A stretch of DNA of 64,000 bases from positions 5,766,001 through 5,830,000 of the forward strand of contig NC_045131.1 of the NCBI RefSeq assembly GCF_007655135.1. Reading direction: 5' to 3'. Positions 1 to 12,543 of the stretch are shown one piece after another; the first letter of the stretch is position 1, and every line of letters starts with the position of its first letter. The position numbers were made by a program, and so were the translations under genes. Source of the stretch: Punica granatum. Its lineage: Eukaryota > Streptophyta > Magnoliopsida > Myrtales > Lythraceae. Under the pieces are notes generated by a model. The model made no database searches. It worked only from the letters and a program-made list of their open reading frames with translations, and had not been told where the DNA came from.

Positions 1-1110
1 TCCTTATTTTTGTGATCCACAAAATCCTTGAGGTGCTTAGGCCCCAAAATTGCTCTGCCCGACCGTCGCGAAATCACGACTTCCTTGTTTCTGGCGGTCT
101 GTTCAGCTAGGCCGGTCTCAATATTTCCAGTCTGCTAAGCTCGATCAGGTTGTCTTACGAGCTGGAGACTCTGCGCGCGAATTAGGCTGGACAGATTCAG
201 ACCACTGGAGCTGTTCAGCTGTGGACTGGTCATTGCATTCTGAGAGGCCCGTTTCGCTGCTCCGCTGGGCATGCTCGATTGTGGGCTTTCCTCTTCTTGT
301 TCCGCCCATCCATTTCGCCAATTTGTTCGTGGGCTGCCCAGTAAAACACGAGCCCTTTCTTCCCCTTCTGGGTCGCCCATTAGAAAACTGGCTCTCCTTT
401 CCTCTTTTGATGTCGGCCTGGTCACAATTGATTTGCCCTTTTCACTCCCATCCCGAATTCCCTTACCGTCATCCCCAAATCTATTCAACTCCCCCTCTCC
501 TTCAACATTCTCCTCGGCCCATGTTTCAAAAAGTAAAGGATTTCCCGTGCTCATCGACCAATTTTTTCGTAGGGAAATTCATTCTCACAGAACTACACAT
601 CTCTTGAAACAAAAAACTCTTTTTTCTCCAAATCGAACATCCGCCACCCTTTCTTCCCATGAGGATAACCTACAAATATGCACCTCCGAGATCTCTCAGC
701 AAGTTTATCCTTGTCGCGTGGCCGATTCGAATAAGATAAAAGATTGTCTTGAATGTTCTAATTTATTTGATGTCGAAGGGATTACATATATACAACAAAC
801 CCATTCTCTTGCTGAAAGGAAACTAGAAGAAACTAATCTTAGGGAGGAATCAAAAGGTGCCTAATCTAGGAAGATTACAATGGAAATGTAATACAAAGTG
901 TATCCCGAGATATTGTCGTAGAAGATTTAGCATATCCCGAACATATCTCGTAATATGAGGAATAAGATGTTATCAAATAAGATTGAACCCCATTGTTTAT
1001 ATATCTAGAGGTACGGTTTTAGTTCAAATTAGATGCTAATTGCATCTTTCAGCCTATAATAAGTAGATGAATGAGTTACTTAGGATTGTAAAATTTTTGT
1101 TCCCCATGGT
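1..1110. other. Degraded sequence, possibly retroelement-derived
   Basis: Long open frames occur on both strands between about 50 and 864, but the longest begin at TTG or GTG triplets or overlap each other, and none of their translations resembles a family I know. From about 870 to 1060 the sequence becomes AT-rich and reads like the end of a long terminal repeat, with a TATA-like stretch near 1000. This could be the eroded gag or untranslated part of a retroelement. The identification is a guess. Confidence 0.25.
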
Positions 1111-3211
1111 TGCTTCGGTCGAATACGCACGATCTCTATATCTATATATATGCTGGAATTAATATTACATTCGGATTGCCCATTCTTTCGGTCCTTGAGT
1201 TGTTTCTATATCATAATAGACCTCTTCCTCTTCCTCTTCCTCTTCCTCTTGCCAGCTCGGTGGCTTTCAAAAATCCGATTTTGCTCTCCCAGGATATTCC
1301 AACTCAAATGAATAAATTTGCCACCAACTCAACTGCCTACATCCATGATAATTAGCCGATCGAGCTTGAGAAGTCATCTGTCACTGCACATATTATGCAC
1401 ATGCTCAGTCGATGTATCCTTGAAAGTTGAAACTCTTCCAAGTTCCCTGTAAATGTATAGTCGATGAATGTCGGTGGAAACCGACCTTCTTGAAAGTGAA
1501 CTAGTAAAGGGCTACGAGACCATTTAGAATGAATGGCTTTTGGGATGGGCTTTGAAATCCTCTGAGCATTATTAATGGGCTTAGGAAATATCCAGCTAGA
1601 TGATATCTGACGAGTTATATCAAAACCATTGTGTCATGCGTAACTTTGTATGCATGCAAAGCAAGTAATCTTCTTATCGTTTCGTAAAATCCCATGTCAT
1701 GAGCATGTCGTATTGTCATGGTACCAGTCCGTTCGTTCTAGTACCTACGGAGGTTCGATTGTTTATTGTTACTTTGACGAGAAATGAATCAACGATAAAA
1801 CCACAGTGTATAGGATGCAAACATGGTGGGTTTTGGGCATTTAATTTGTAAATTGAAAGCGAAAACCGATAAAAAAAATATCCACTGAAAATTGCGTAGA
1901 AGATTTCTGAAAATTAATATTTTATCCAAATTCTTTCCATAGCCGTTGCCTCTCTGTTTCGCGCTTTGTCGATTTGCTTTGTATTAATTAATATCGTTGG
2001 AAGCTTTTTTTCCCATCCTCAGGGGACCATGTGATGAAAATTTCGTGTGTGTATAGATATATATATAAACGAATATTTAAGATTTGAATATTAGCAAATT
2101 TCAGATAAGATTAATCTTATATTATCGTAATTATCAAATGTCAGGGCTTTTTAGTAGTGCGTTAACGCGTTATTAGGAAGATTGCAGACAGCTTAAAAGG
2201 GTGAGTTACATGCATGAAGATTTATGGATTTCTTAAGGGGGAGATTTTGTCGGGCCCTCTTCAAATGTATACACCCAACCTAATTGTCTTGTCTTCAATT
2301 CGATATTAGGTAAATGCCGATTTTATATTTATATATAATAAATTGAGATTATTGCAAAGCTAATAAAAAAAGGCTTAGATTATCCCACCCTTAATAGGTA
2401 GGAAAGTCCGATGTAATCCTACTCCCATCCATACAAGACAATATTGAATCCTATCATAATCGTGTCATAATCATATAAATATGTCACCAATTTAGCTTTT
2501 TTTAGGAAATATCAAAATTTTCATCGACATACAAATGTCCTATTCACAGATCTGGAATGAATATACCTCTTGCCAGTTTTTCGGGTTAAAATGTATATCC
2601 TGGTAAAGTAAAAAATTGAGATCTTATTTGTAAACAATTTAGTTAGGATAGTTGTGTTACAGTATTGGTGTCATATTGTAAATCAATATCTGTAAATTCG
2701 AGTATGCCAGTCCACACAACTTCTGAATTACTATATATATGTTCATAACGTGACATAAGGGACAATATTTATGAGCTGTTGTTATCCTAGAAGTTGACAT
2801 GACCAATCAAATTGAGACAAAAGCCCCAAAACTCAACTGATTATGGTCCTCATTGGCCACTCATGTCGACTTATTACGACAGGAAAATAAATCTATATGC
2901 CGATTCAGTCCATCAAATAACATTTTTTAATCAGCTAAAACAAGAAAATGAAAGTGACTACTCCAAAATTGACACTGCTGATGATAAAATTCATCGATAA
3001 GGCAGTCCTTCCAAATCCAATGATTGAAGAGGGGGGCGGGAAAGAACCAGATCGCTTGTGGGCCCCTCATTGAAACAAACATACTATTTCTACTCTCAAT
3101 TTCTTCAATATCCCAACAGAAAAAAGACCCAAAAAAAAAAAAACAAGTTGGGCAAAAATTATGTCAGTCAACCACCCTTACATACACAAATGGTCCCTAC
3201 CTACAACCCCA
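1111..3211. other. Intergenic region downstream of the LRR kinase
   Basis: AT-rich sequence with no supported gene. It contains a short CTCTTC hexamer microsatellite at about 1221-1250. The last few hundred bases probably include the 3' untranslated region and polyadenylation site of the LRR kinase on the minus strand. I see nothing else. Confidence 0.6.
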
Positions 3212-6200
3212 TCACAAATTTCCATAGTAGTATAATGTGGAAGAAGAAGAAGAAGATGAGTTAGATGGGACCTTCTCAAGCATTTGGAGTGCTTCTTTGA
3301 TTGGGGGTCTCTTTTGTGGGATTGGGGATGCACAACTGAATCCCAACTTGAAGCATGCTAATAGGGCATTCTCCTTGCCCTCGAGATCAGCCCTAATCGT
3401 GGCGTCGGCCATCCTCATGGCCCGGCTATGGTCATCGACCATGACCCCGTTCCCCTGGCCCAGCTCATCCACGACTATTACCTTTCCTGATAAGAGCTCT
3501 AGCAGGATGACCCCGAATGAGTACACATCCCACTTTGGGCTGGGCTTCAGGGTCCTCAGCGACTCGGGCGCATGGTACGGGGAGATGCCACTGATCGAGC
3601 TCGGGCTGGGGCTGGGGCTAGGACCCAGGCCAGGGTCTTGGAAGCTGTCCCGGGATGCAGTGGACCTCTTGCTCCCAAAGTTCCGGGCCGACCCTCCAGC
3701 CTTGTAGCTTGTGTTGCCGACCAAGAGTTGCTCGAGACCGAAGTCACCGATCTTGGGCTCCATGTTGGGACCTAATAGGATGTTGCTGGGCTTTAGGTTC
3801 CCATGGACATGCTTCTTCTCGTGGAGGTAGGTCAGCCCTCGGGCCACCCCCTTGGCTATCTTGAGCCGGGCCTCCCATGGAAGATAATGGCTAGGTGATG
3901 AGCCCACTTTCCCTGCAACATTAACCCCAACAAACTCAACATTATGGACTTACACATTAATATAAAACCGTCCACTCAAACGTGTCGCGGACGTGAAAAT
4001 CGATCAATAAATATTTTTCGGGTGAAAATGGAAAAGGAGAGACGGGCAAACGTAAGTAAATCGATATCGCAGGTCGTGACGGTGGCATTGGTATGTTATT
4101 AAATTTGGATAAAAAAGTGCCGAGGGACTGGCAGACAGTTGACTTGCCTCCTCGGCATTAAACAACAAACGCTTCAGTTGCACCTACTCCACAACCCCAC
4201 GCCAGCCCCCCTCCCCCGTCTCTGTCCCTCATCCCTAAGATGCAGTCGAACGTACTCGAATAACTTATCGACATGGACAGTTGATCGTCCGAGTTCTAAA
4301 TCGAACATGCAACAACCGGACAAGACGATCATCGATCCAAGGAGTGAGGCCCAATATGCCTAGATTCCTCGGATTTTCGAGGAATATACCCGTAAGATTT
4401 CCGGAAAAATTTCTCGCCTTCAGTACCCTGAATTCTTGCTGGCACATTCATGGTCCGTGTACTAACTATGCTGACACGCTAAACCTGGAAGATCACTGAT
4501 TGCTGTTACTGATGTTGCGGGGCCCGACACGAGATTTACTGTGATAATGGTGTCATTGACAGCGTCAAAAGAGTAGATCGAATTAAGAACTTTCTATTTA
4601 TCCCTAACTAGGATTTGTTCTCCATAATCCGGACTCAGAAACGTGATGGTGCCACTCGTAATGATATTGAAACTAATGCGGGTCCTTGGATGTTATGATG
4701 CTTGTAAATTCCATGCCGAATGATCCTTACTGACATAGACAAGAAAACTCGAAATTGCACAAGAGAAGAAATGGGACTTACTGTATCGGGCATTAGCGAG
4801 GCTGCCATTGGGCACGAAGTCGTAGATGATGAGCTTCTCATCGACCCCCCAGTAGAACCCCCTTACCCTGACTAGGTTCGGGTGGACCAGCTTTGCGATG
4901 GCCCGTACCTGCCCCTCAAAGTCCTTGAACCTGTCCAGGCTGCTCTCCCCAATCCTCCGGACCGCCAGGGAGGTCCCGTCCTCCAGAACCGCCTTGTACA
5001 TTATGCTCGAACCGGTTGCCCCTAGGATATACGCCGAGGCCTTGAGCAGTGTCTCCAGCTCCAGCTCCCTGTCCCCACCATCCACCGTCACCAGCGTCCC
5101 CTGTTTGTACGGTTGATTCGGTCCCGCCCTGTGATTATCAGTAGTACTACTCCCGTGTTCCTCGTCGCTGTCAGATGCAGTTGTATCAGAGCTGGCCCCC
5201 TCGTTACCTCCTTTCCGCAGACAAGACCAGCGCCTAAAGCCACGCGACTCTGATGAGGTGGACGACCACGAATCCTTAGTCGCTGCTGCAGCTGATTTAG
5301 ATTCCATTCTTTTTGCCGCTTCGAGGTTGTTCTTCCTCTTCCTTATCCGGTAAACATACATGAAAACCATGGCCAAGATCCCAATCCCCGCCACATCGCC
5401 GACCACAATGGCGATGATTGTGCCAGGCTGAAGCCTGGAGCGGCTTCTGCTCTTTCCTGAATTGGGCTGGCCATCCACCGGGCTCGAGTCTATCGTCTTA
5501 GGAAGCGCAGCAATTGCAGGTGGAGAAGTTGGAGCTGAAACATTTGGGAGGGACGATGGAAAAGATGGAATTGGGCACGGATTTCTGGTTGGAACGCCGC
5601 AGAGCCCGGGATTACCTGAGAATGAATGCGACTCCTGATTTAGGAACGAAACTGATTCCGGGATCTCTCCAGTAAGGTTATTGAAGGAGAGGTCGAGGGT
5701 CGCATTCCCGGGAATCCTAGAGGCGAACTTGGGCGGGATTTCCCCAGAGAGATTGTTGTAGGACATGTTCAGGAAGTTAAGGTTGTCCCCGCCAAAGTCT
5801 GGCGGGAGTGACCCGCTAATCAAGTTCGAGGATAAATCAAGGTCCCGAACATAGCTAAACTGACTTGGAACGCTGCCATTGAAATAGTTGTTCCGGAGTG
5901 AAACAACGGTTAAGTTCTGTAGGCTGGTCAGATTGTCCGGTAAGTTCCCCGATAGCCCGTTGTCGGATAGGTTGAGCAGTTGGAGATTCGTCAATTGACC
6001 TATCATCTCCGGTATGTGCCCGGAGATCCGGTTGTTCGACAGGTCAAGGAACCTGAGGTCGGTGGCTGTGCTAAAAAGCGTCGAGGGGAGGGACCCATTG
6101 AGGGAATTGCTGGACAGGTCGAGAGTCCGGAGGAACTGGATCATGCCTATGTTGGAGGGAATCGAGCCGGAGAGCCGAGAATTCGGGAGGGAGAGCCCCA

Positions 6201-6489
6201 CGACGCGGTAGTAAGTTGTGGAGTTCCCCGGGACCCCACAGGAGACGCCGTTCCATAAGCACGGGGTCTCGTCACTGTAGTTCCAGTTCGCGAGCACGCC
6301 GAGCGGGTCATCGAGGATGGAATACTTGAAGGAGAGGAGCAAGACTCCATCAGTGTCCAGGCCTAGTGAAGGGGTGGTGATGACACTACAAAGGAGGGCG
6401 AGGAGGAGGAGAAGGGAGTGAATTGTCTTCCTCCTCCTCCACCATGGATGGAGGTGATGAAGGTCATCAACTCTCTTAGGGCAACTCAT
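3212..6489 (-). CDS. LRR receptor-like protein, probable pseudokinase (At4g37250/At2g23300 type)
   Basis: Two exons, 6489-4782 and 3912-3212, join across an 869-nt GT-AG intron (donor GTAAGT) to give 802 residues. The protein has a signal peptide (about 22-43), an LRR N-terminal cap with paired cysteines (about 44-86), roughly six to seven plant-type LRRs (95-285), a proline/serine-rich juxtamembrane stretch, one membrane span (356-380) and a kinase-like domain (about 488-790). The intron falls inside the kinase domain, as in close relatives. The glycine-rich loop is degenerate (LGATGSS), the ATP-binding lysine position reads AVRR, and the catalytic loop has HGN (606-608) instead of HRD, while DFG (626-628) is kept. 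It is therefore probably catalytically inactive and acts as a plasma-membrane scaffold or co-receptor. The start is the first ATG of the frame, directly before the signal peptide. The first exon alone stays open past the donor, so an unspliced reading would wrongly end at about 4693. The ligand cannot be read from sequence. Confidence 0.93.
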
Positions 6490-6494
6490 TGTTC

Positions 6495-6565
6495 ATGGAA
6501 GAGAGGACTCATCTCTCTCTCTCTCTCATCAAAGGAGAGAGAGAAGAAGAGAGAGCGAACTGAGA
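6495..6565 (-). promoter_or_regulatory. GA/CT-rich leader of the LRR kinase gene
   Basis: A run of TC and GAGA repeats lies directly upstream of the ATG at 6489. Such tracts are common in plant 5' untranslated regions and can bind BPC/GAGA-binding proteins. No TATA box can be assigned with certainty. Confidence 0.4.
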
Positions 6566-6767
6566 TTTATTATGATGCATTCATACACTGAGAAGCCATG
6601 TGAAGAGGAGAGAAGAAGAGGGGGATTTTTGTTTTTAAAAAATTAGGAAAAATGTTATGGGAAAATTGCACAAACAGCACAGCTCACCAAATTAAACCAA
6701 AACTCCTCACTACCAATATGCTCCTGAGCAGCTCTGTAGCTAATTAAAAACAATCATTAATAGTACA

Positions 6768-6801
<34 letters not shown>

Positions 6802-9800
6802 TGCAATGGATCTTCTATATTATCATCATGTAAGGTCACATGCTCATCCACATCAATTAACTTACATATTCGGTAAGTTTACCATATGTATGAAATTTTG
6901 TCTAACGATAACCAGTTACCAATTGGGTATGTTGGCCTAGTAATTATAAAGAGTGATTTTCTTGGTGAAGATCTAAATTCAAATAACCTAAAAAATTAGG
7001 AGAATGCTTCTTATTGAGTCATCTGCACGGAGTGTGTGATTAGACCGATCTTGCAGGTTGTTAGCGCGAAGTTGTCAACTGTAGTATTTAGTTGGGTAAA
7101 TCTATTACATGTATGTGGAGTTGCGTCTATTAGTAGCTCTTTTTTCATATGAACCAGTTCAGGTGTTATCCATAGATCTTTTGCATTATCGCCATATATG
7201 TAAAGGGACATGCTCATTCACATTAACTTACGTACATACTGTGTAAGGTCTCTCATTTAGTCGTGATAGCTCTTTTTTCATATGAAACAGTTCGACATAT
7301 TAGTGGCTTATTACTAATTCGTATGTTAAGATTGTGATCTCAGGGCATAGATTAAAAGAATGATAAGAAGATGATTTGTACTCTCACTGCATAGCTAATT
7401 AGATTGCATCTAATTAATAAGAAAGAAGAAGATGGGGGAGAGGAAGAAGGGAATAGCATCTTTGCAAGAGAGGACATAAAGATGGAGCTAAGGCTGTGGC
7501 AGGTCCCTCACTGTCACAACACATTTACACCCAAAAGATTGACTTTTATTAATCAAGAAATCCTTTTAATTTTGTTTCGATTAATAAGAGGGTGTACTGA
7601 AACTACATTTCTTTATTGTCAGTAACATGCTGTCGGAATAGATTAATTGTCCTTAAGGAGCAAGATTTGGGAAATTATTAATTTTCAAGCCATGTTCGGT
7701 TTTAATAGCTTCCAGCAAAAACTAGATTAATGTTTCTTTTATTGTTAATATTCATCTCTAAGTATGATTCTATTAAATAAACCCCAGAAACATTCGACAT
7801 CGTTTTTGGCATTTTGGTCAAGTTAAAAGAAAGAAAAGGCACTCTCAATCCGTAGAAAAAAGTTCTTATTAGAGAGAGAGAGAGAACTAAAAAAAAAAAC
7901 ATGGCACGTAGCATGAACAAGGTTGTTATGATCTGTTGGCACGATTACTAATTGAAAATGGGTCGGTCCCATTGATCAGTACGATCAGCACATAAAACTC
8001 CTTTCTGTGTATGTACAGTATACATCAATCACCGGGATATGTCATAATCTTAATTCTCTTTGCATCCTGGCACGGGTCATGTTTACATGAGCAAGCCAGG
8101 TGCCCAGGTTAATTAATTTTTAGTCTCGACGTTATTACGACATAATCAAACATGATTCGCTTTCTTCGAACTGTGCGATATATATTATTACGAAGGGGAC
8201 CCCATTTCCAATTTAATCTCATCTACAGTACAGCATCGGAAATTCGATTGATAAATGGAAAGAAAATTCTGGTGTTCATTGAATGCCTGGGTGAGTCTGA
8301 AGACCTGGCCTAGCTCTGGGGATGTAATTTAATGGAGTGGTTGAATTGCGTGGGGATTCAAAATACTGTTGAAATGGGTTCCATTTTCATTGAAGATGTC
8401 TGAGAAAGATGGAAGCAAAGAATTGCCCATTTGCTGGACCAAAAGGGTGTCCTTGGACAAAGTAAATTCTCATCCCTCTATGGCATTCAACCACACCCAT
8501 ATTAATTCACCCCTACGATCAAGCACGTAATGGTAAAATTCACCGAAAACCCGGACGTAATAATGGTAAAAATTCACCATTAACTATTGAGTTTGATCAC
8601 ACTTGAGGGAAATTAAAGGCCTACACTGATTGGTTGGCTTGAAGTGCATTAACTCTTCCATTCAGCTTACACTCTTATCGTTATCCACCATCCATTGTTG
8701 AGTATGTTCTCATATGATAATATTGTTGGAACTGCCTTAACCCGTCTCTCTTGTATTTCTTGATTTCTTTCGTATTAGGTTTGGCCTCCATTTTCCACTA
8801 GAAAAGAAAGCCATTATTTACTCAACAAATTGCAAAAATTAAACTCTTTTGTGCACCTTTTCGAAAGACTAATGGGTTCCAACTAATCTAGTTAAGCCGA
8901 GTCAATCAACTAAGGGATAAAGTTTTCCTATCATGAATTTTCTCTAGTCACAAGACTCAAATTCGAAATCTTATTTAAGGGGAACAAACGCCGACCCACT
9001 TGAACTAATTTACATTCGTCAAAACTTAAACTCTTTCCTTAATGGGAAGCAATTTTTAATTAATCTTTTACACCGAAGTTAGGGAACATTAATATCTAGG
9101 TCAAATTGCCATGTTGTATGGCTTTGGTTTGACCTTGTATACATACACACACGCCCACACACACACACACTCTTGGGGAATATTTAAATAAATTAATAGG
9201 TCAAATGTCTAAATCTGGAGTCTCTAGACTCCCTCGATAAATCTCTTTCGAGCTTCAATGGCAGTAAGCCAATTTTGGAGTAAGTTGTGACAACGAAAAA
9301 GCATCACTTAATGGAAATACTTTCAATCAGTGAATTTGTTGCTCTCTCTGCATTTGCACACAAGGGAAAACCATTATATCATCATCATCATCATTCATGA
9401 TCACCCTTCTCCTCTAATCTGCTACTTTTCCATCCTCTCATCCTCCCTTTTTCACTCTAACAAACTAGCAGGAGCATCCTATAATAAAACCTGTCTCGGG
9501 TTCCATGTTAACCATCGCCATCAAGAATCGGCATTCGTAACCTATCATTATGAAAAGAAAGGCAGGCATCAAAACTCCTGCTAGAAGAGAGCCCAGTTTA
9601 TCTATAGCTAGGATTGTTCTGACTGGCTGGATTTGTGAGAGACTATATATCTTGTAAACATTTTCGAAATTCGTTTGCTGTCTGTTGTGGTAGATGAAAT
9701 CGAGTTTATTTGATAATTAATCTGTTATCAACTTTACTAGATAAAGGCGTTTTTGGCGCACCTTCGTCGCAGGAGCTGTGGTGGACCGTTCTTAGCTTTT

Positions 9801-10737
9801 GTTCACATGCATAATTAATCGAAATTAAGGATGTCTTTGGGTGCCCATTAGACCACTTTTAATAATGATTAGAAAGGCTCCTTTACTTTTACTAATCTTT
9901 TCTCCTATTAAATATAGGAACAAATTATTGAAAGGGCGCTGGCGAGAAAAAAAGTATTTAACATTCAGAAAAAAAAAATCTGACGAGAAAAGCTCCTCTC
10001 TATGGCATCTTTAATTTTCTTTTCTTTTCTTAGATAATTTTCTTTTCTTTTTACTTACATGAATTGATTCAAGATATTCAATATTTATTTCTCCGAAGCA
10101 AGGTTTGGAATTCGAGTTTATGAATGAAGAAAATTTTGTAATTGAGATAATTTTATCTTTTAATAGACAAATCACACTCGAACTTGAGTTAATTAAGGTT
10201 CATTAACCTTCTGAGTATCAAATAGTACACACAGAAAAAAAAAAAGAATTTTCTTTTTTTGGAAAGAAAAGCTGCTAATGGCAACGAGTGATGGAATGGT
10301 GTTGGACCCTCGTGCGATGTTATCTTAAAGACAGATCGGAGAGATAAAGGAACTTTTGGGAAGGTCACCGCACTGAAAAGCTTTACGCTTTTGATCCCTC
10401 GACTTTGCGTGGTATTCTTAATGGTTCCCAACTTCTGGAATTGATAGCAATTCTTTTCAACCAGGCCCTTCATTACGGGGAATCCATAGGTCCCCTACAG
10501 TTGCAGAGTAAACTTTTGTACTGTTGATCAACAGGGAAAAAGTTTATATATTAACACTGTATTATATACTTCACATGTATAATTATTCGGAAATGTGCAT
10601 ATATATTGATCTTCAAAAACCTATTAAGTCTTTCGATTGAGTTATCTGTGCTATAAAAGTTATATGAGGGTCCTGATTGGTACATGAAGGAGCAATAATC
10701 CACATCACGAAGAAGAAAATTCATCTTTTTGTTAATG
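6566..10737. other. Gene-free AT-rich region with small repeats
   Basis: No supported coding sequence. It includes a TA microsatellite at about 6768-6790, a diverged direct repeat pair of about 80 bp (about 6806-6890 and 7168-7250), a short duplication around a shared AGCTCTTTTTTCATATGAA string (near 7135 and 7268), one copy of a dispersed repeat at about 8879-9013 that also occurs at 60917-61055, and an AC-rich tract near 9140-9170. Open frames at 7404-7625 and 9330-9584 show no family resemblance. Confidence 0.55.
8879..9013 (+). repeat. Dispersed repeat family 2, copy 1
   Basis: About 135 bp that aligns with 60917-61055. Both copies run through an ACTAATC(C/T)AGTT start, an (A)CTAAG.G.TAAA block, a CAAGACTCAAA or TAAGACTCAAA block and an AAGGG(A/G)AACAA block. 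The middle section (GACTCAAATTCGAAATC) resembles a tRNA B box, so a tRNA-derived origin is possible. No target duplication was recognised. Confidence 0.45.
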
Positions 10738-10980
10738 GCTGCTCATCACGAAACTTGTAACTTTTCTGAAAATTTATACTCAAAAGGAAAAGCACACCAT
10801 TAGGAAAGAATTTAATAGCCTATATCTACCCACAAAAATCTGGTACAATATTTCGAGAAAAAGGAAAAAATAAATAAATAAATATATATTTATTTATTTA
10901 TTAATAGCTCATCACGAAGCTTGTAATTTTTCTGAAAATCTTAACTTAAAAAGAAAAGCACACTATTAGAAAGAATTTAC
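10738..10980 (+). repeat. Direct repeat of about 75 bp flanking an A/T palindrome
   Basis: The segments at about 10738-10813 and 10905-10980 are near-identical: both contain GCTCATCACGAA, CTTGTAA, TTTTCTGAAAAT and AAAAGCACAC blocks in the same order. Between them lies a near-perfect AT palindrome at about 10867-10903 made of AAAT and TTTA units. This looks like a local duplication or the remains of a small insertion. No coding content. Confidence 0.6.
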
Positions 10981-11539
10981 AGCTATGATCAATTTTTACT
11001 ATTAAGGGTGGGGTTCGACGCTAAACTCTTTGGCGTTTATATTGTTGGAAAATATGGCTAATGAATGAATGAGAAAATTATTCACAAGCCAATAATTCTT
11101 GATTTTCTTATTGGTTACAAGAAATTAAAGGATTGCATTCATGAATAATCAAATACCATCAACATATATATTGAATATATGTGAGTTATTCCCCATGAAA
11201 GGATAATAGGAAGAGTCATGGAAAGATAGAACCCGTAGGCTATAAAGGCACATGCGGCAAATTAAATTAAGAAAAAAGCCTCCTGCCATTCCTTTTGATT
11301 CCTGTAGCCGATTGAAAAGAGGAAGAAAAGTCTTCCCTTGGTTGCAATTCCCTAGAGAAGAACAACTTCCTTTTACTGAGACCAAAAGGAAATTACACAA
11401 GTGGTTGGCTACAATTTTTCTACGAAAGATTCGACTTCAAAAGTGTTCACGCTTCTCTTCGAGTTCTCTGAAGCGTTGCTGTTTTTGCTGCTGCTTTGCT
11501 TGTTGCCATTTTACCCGGGAAACGATTGTCCACGTAACC

Positions 11540-12543
11540 TCAAGCACCTAGGAGGGGACAATTCTGTTTCAAGGGGTTTGTGTCTAATACGGGACTTGGC
11601 TCTCTCTTGTATCTTTCGATTTCGCCTTTGTTTCGGTTTGAATTTCCAAGTTCTTACACTAATGAAATTCAGTTAATTTTATAGTATTCTATTTGTCCGA
11701 ATAGCTATTTGAATTATCGTTCAATATTTGTGATTTATTACGGCTAATTAAATTTTTTATTACAATCTTGAAACAGAATTTGTTATTTGAGCGATTCGAA
11801 TGGCGTCGGGGAACGATGGAGATACGACCAACGGAAGCCAGACTACTGGCTTCGGCCCTGCTCCTATCTTGCCTAACCATTTGGTTAGCCAAAACGTGGC
11901 TGCTCCCTCGATAGTCCCTGTGAACCATGTCGAGAAGCCCGAGAAGTTCAATGGGTTGAACTTCAAGAGGTGGCAGCAAAAGATGCTATTCTACCTCACA
12001 ACTCTGAACCTTGCAAGATTCTTGACTGAAAATGCTCCAACTCTATCTGTGGGGAAGTCAGATGTGCAGGCTCTTAGTGCGGTTGACGCTTGGAAGCACT
12101 CCGACTATCTTTGCCATAATTATATCATGAATAGTCTTCATGATTCCCTATATAGTGTCTATAAGGGGTTTAAGACGGCAAAGGAACTATGGGAATCCTT
12201 GCACCGTAAATATAAATTAGAGGATATCGGTGTGAAGAAATTTCTCGTTGGACGATTCCTCGATTTTAAAATGGTGGATTCAAGGACCGTAGTGAGTCAA
12301 GTGCAGGAATTGCAAGTGCTCTTGCATGAGATTCAGGCTGAGGGGATGGCTCTAAGTGAATCCTTTCAAGTGGTTGTTGTCATTGAAAAGCTGTCTTCTG
12401 GTTGGAAGGATTTCAAGAATTATCTGAAGTATAAGCGGAAGGAGATGACAATGGAAGATCTTGTTATGGTTGTTGCCATAACTCGGTATGAGATTTGGTT
12501 TGGTTCAGATCTTAATAACAAAGCAATATTTTCCAAAAGCTAG
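11540..12543 (+). mobile_element. Ty1/Copia retrotransposon fragment (possible LTR end plus gag)
   Basis: The stretch at about 11540-11680 resembles the 3' part of a Copia LTR with its untranslated region, and it leads into a gag-type reading frame at 11800. No protease, integrase, reverse transcriptase or RNase H sequence follows, and neither a downstream LTR nor a methionine-tRNA primer-binding site is recognisable. The element is truncated and cannot be autonomous. The left boundary is uncertain. Confidence 0.55.
11800..12543 (+). CDS. Copia-type Gag polyprotein fragment
   Basis: An uninterrupted 247-codon frame with an ATG start. After a low-complexity N-terminus it shows the usual plant Copia Gag layout: a [18 protein letters not shown] segment (about residues 48-61), then an [17 protein letters not shown] block and a [14 protein letters not shown] block, as in UBN2/retrotransposon gag domains. 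The expected CCHC zinc knuckle is missing: the frame changes to unrelated sequence near residue 230 and stops. No pol region follows. It is either a recently truncated insertion or, less likely, a retained gag-derived gene; the open frame alone cannot separate these. Confidence 0.75.
   Translation: MASGNDGDTTNGSQTTGFGPAPILPNHLVSQNVAAPSIVPVNHVEKPEKFNGLNFKRWQQKMLFYLTTLNLARFLTENAPTLSVGKSDVQALSAVDAWKHSDYLCHNYIMNSLHDSLYSVYKGFKTAKELWESLHRKYKLEDIGVKKFLVGRFLDFKMVDSRTVVSQVQELQVLLHEIQAEGMALSESFQVVVVIEKLSSGWKDFKNYLKYKRKEMTMEDLVMVVAITRYEIWFGSDLNNKAIFSKS

Noticed and set aside
50..864. Overlapping frames of 139 to 197 codons on both strands at the left edge
   Set aside because: The 50-607 frame starts with TTG, the frames overlap on both strands, and no translation resembles a known domain.
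4693..4781. Single-exon end of the LRR kinase at 4693
   Set aside because: These codons are intron sequence; splicing at GTAAGT restores the conserved kinase sequence ARYRKVGSSPSH.
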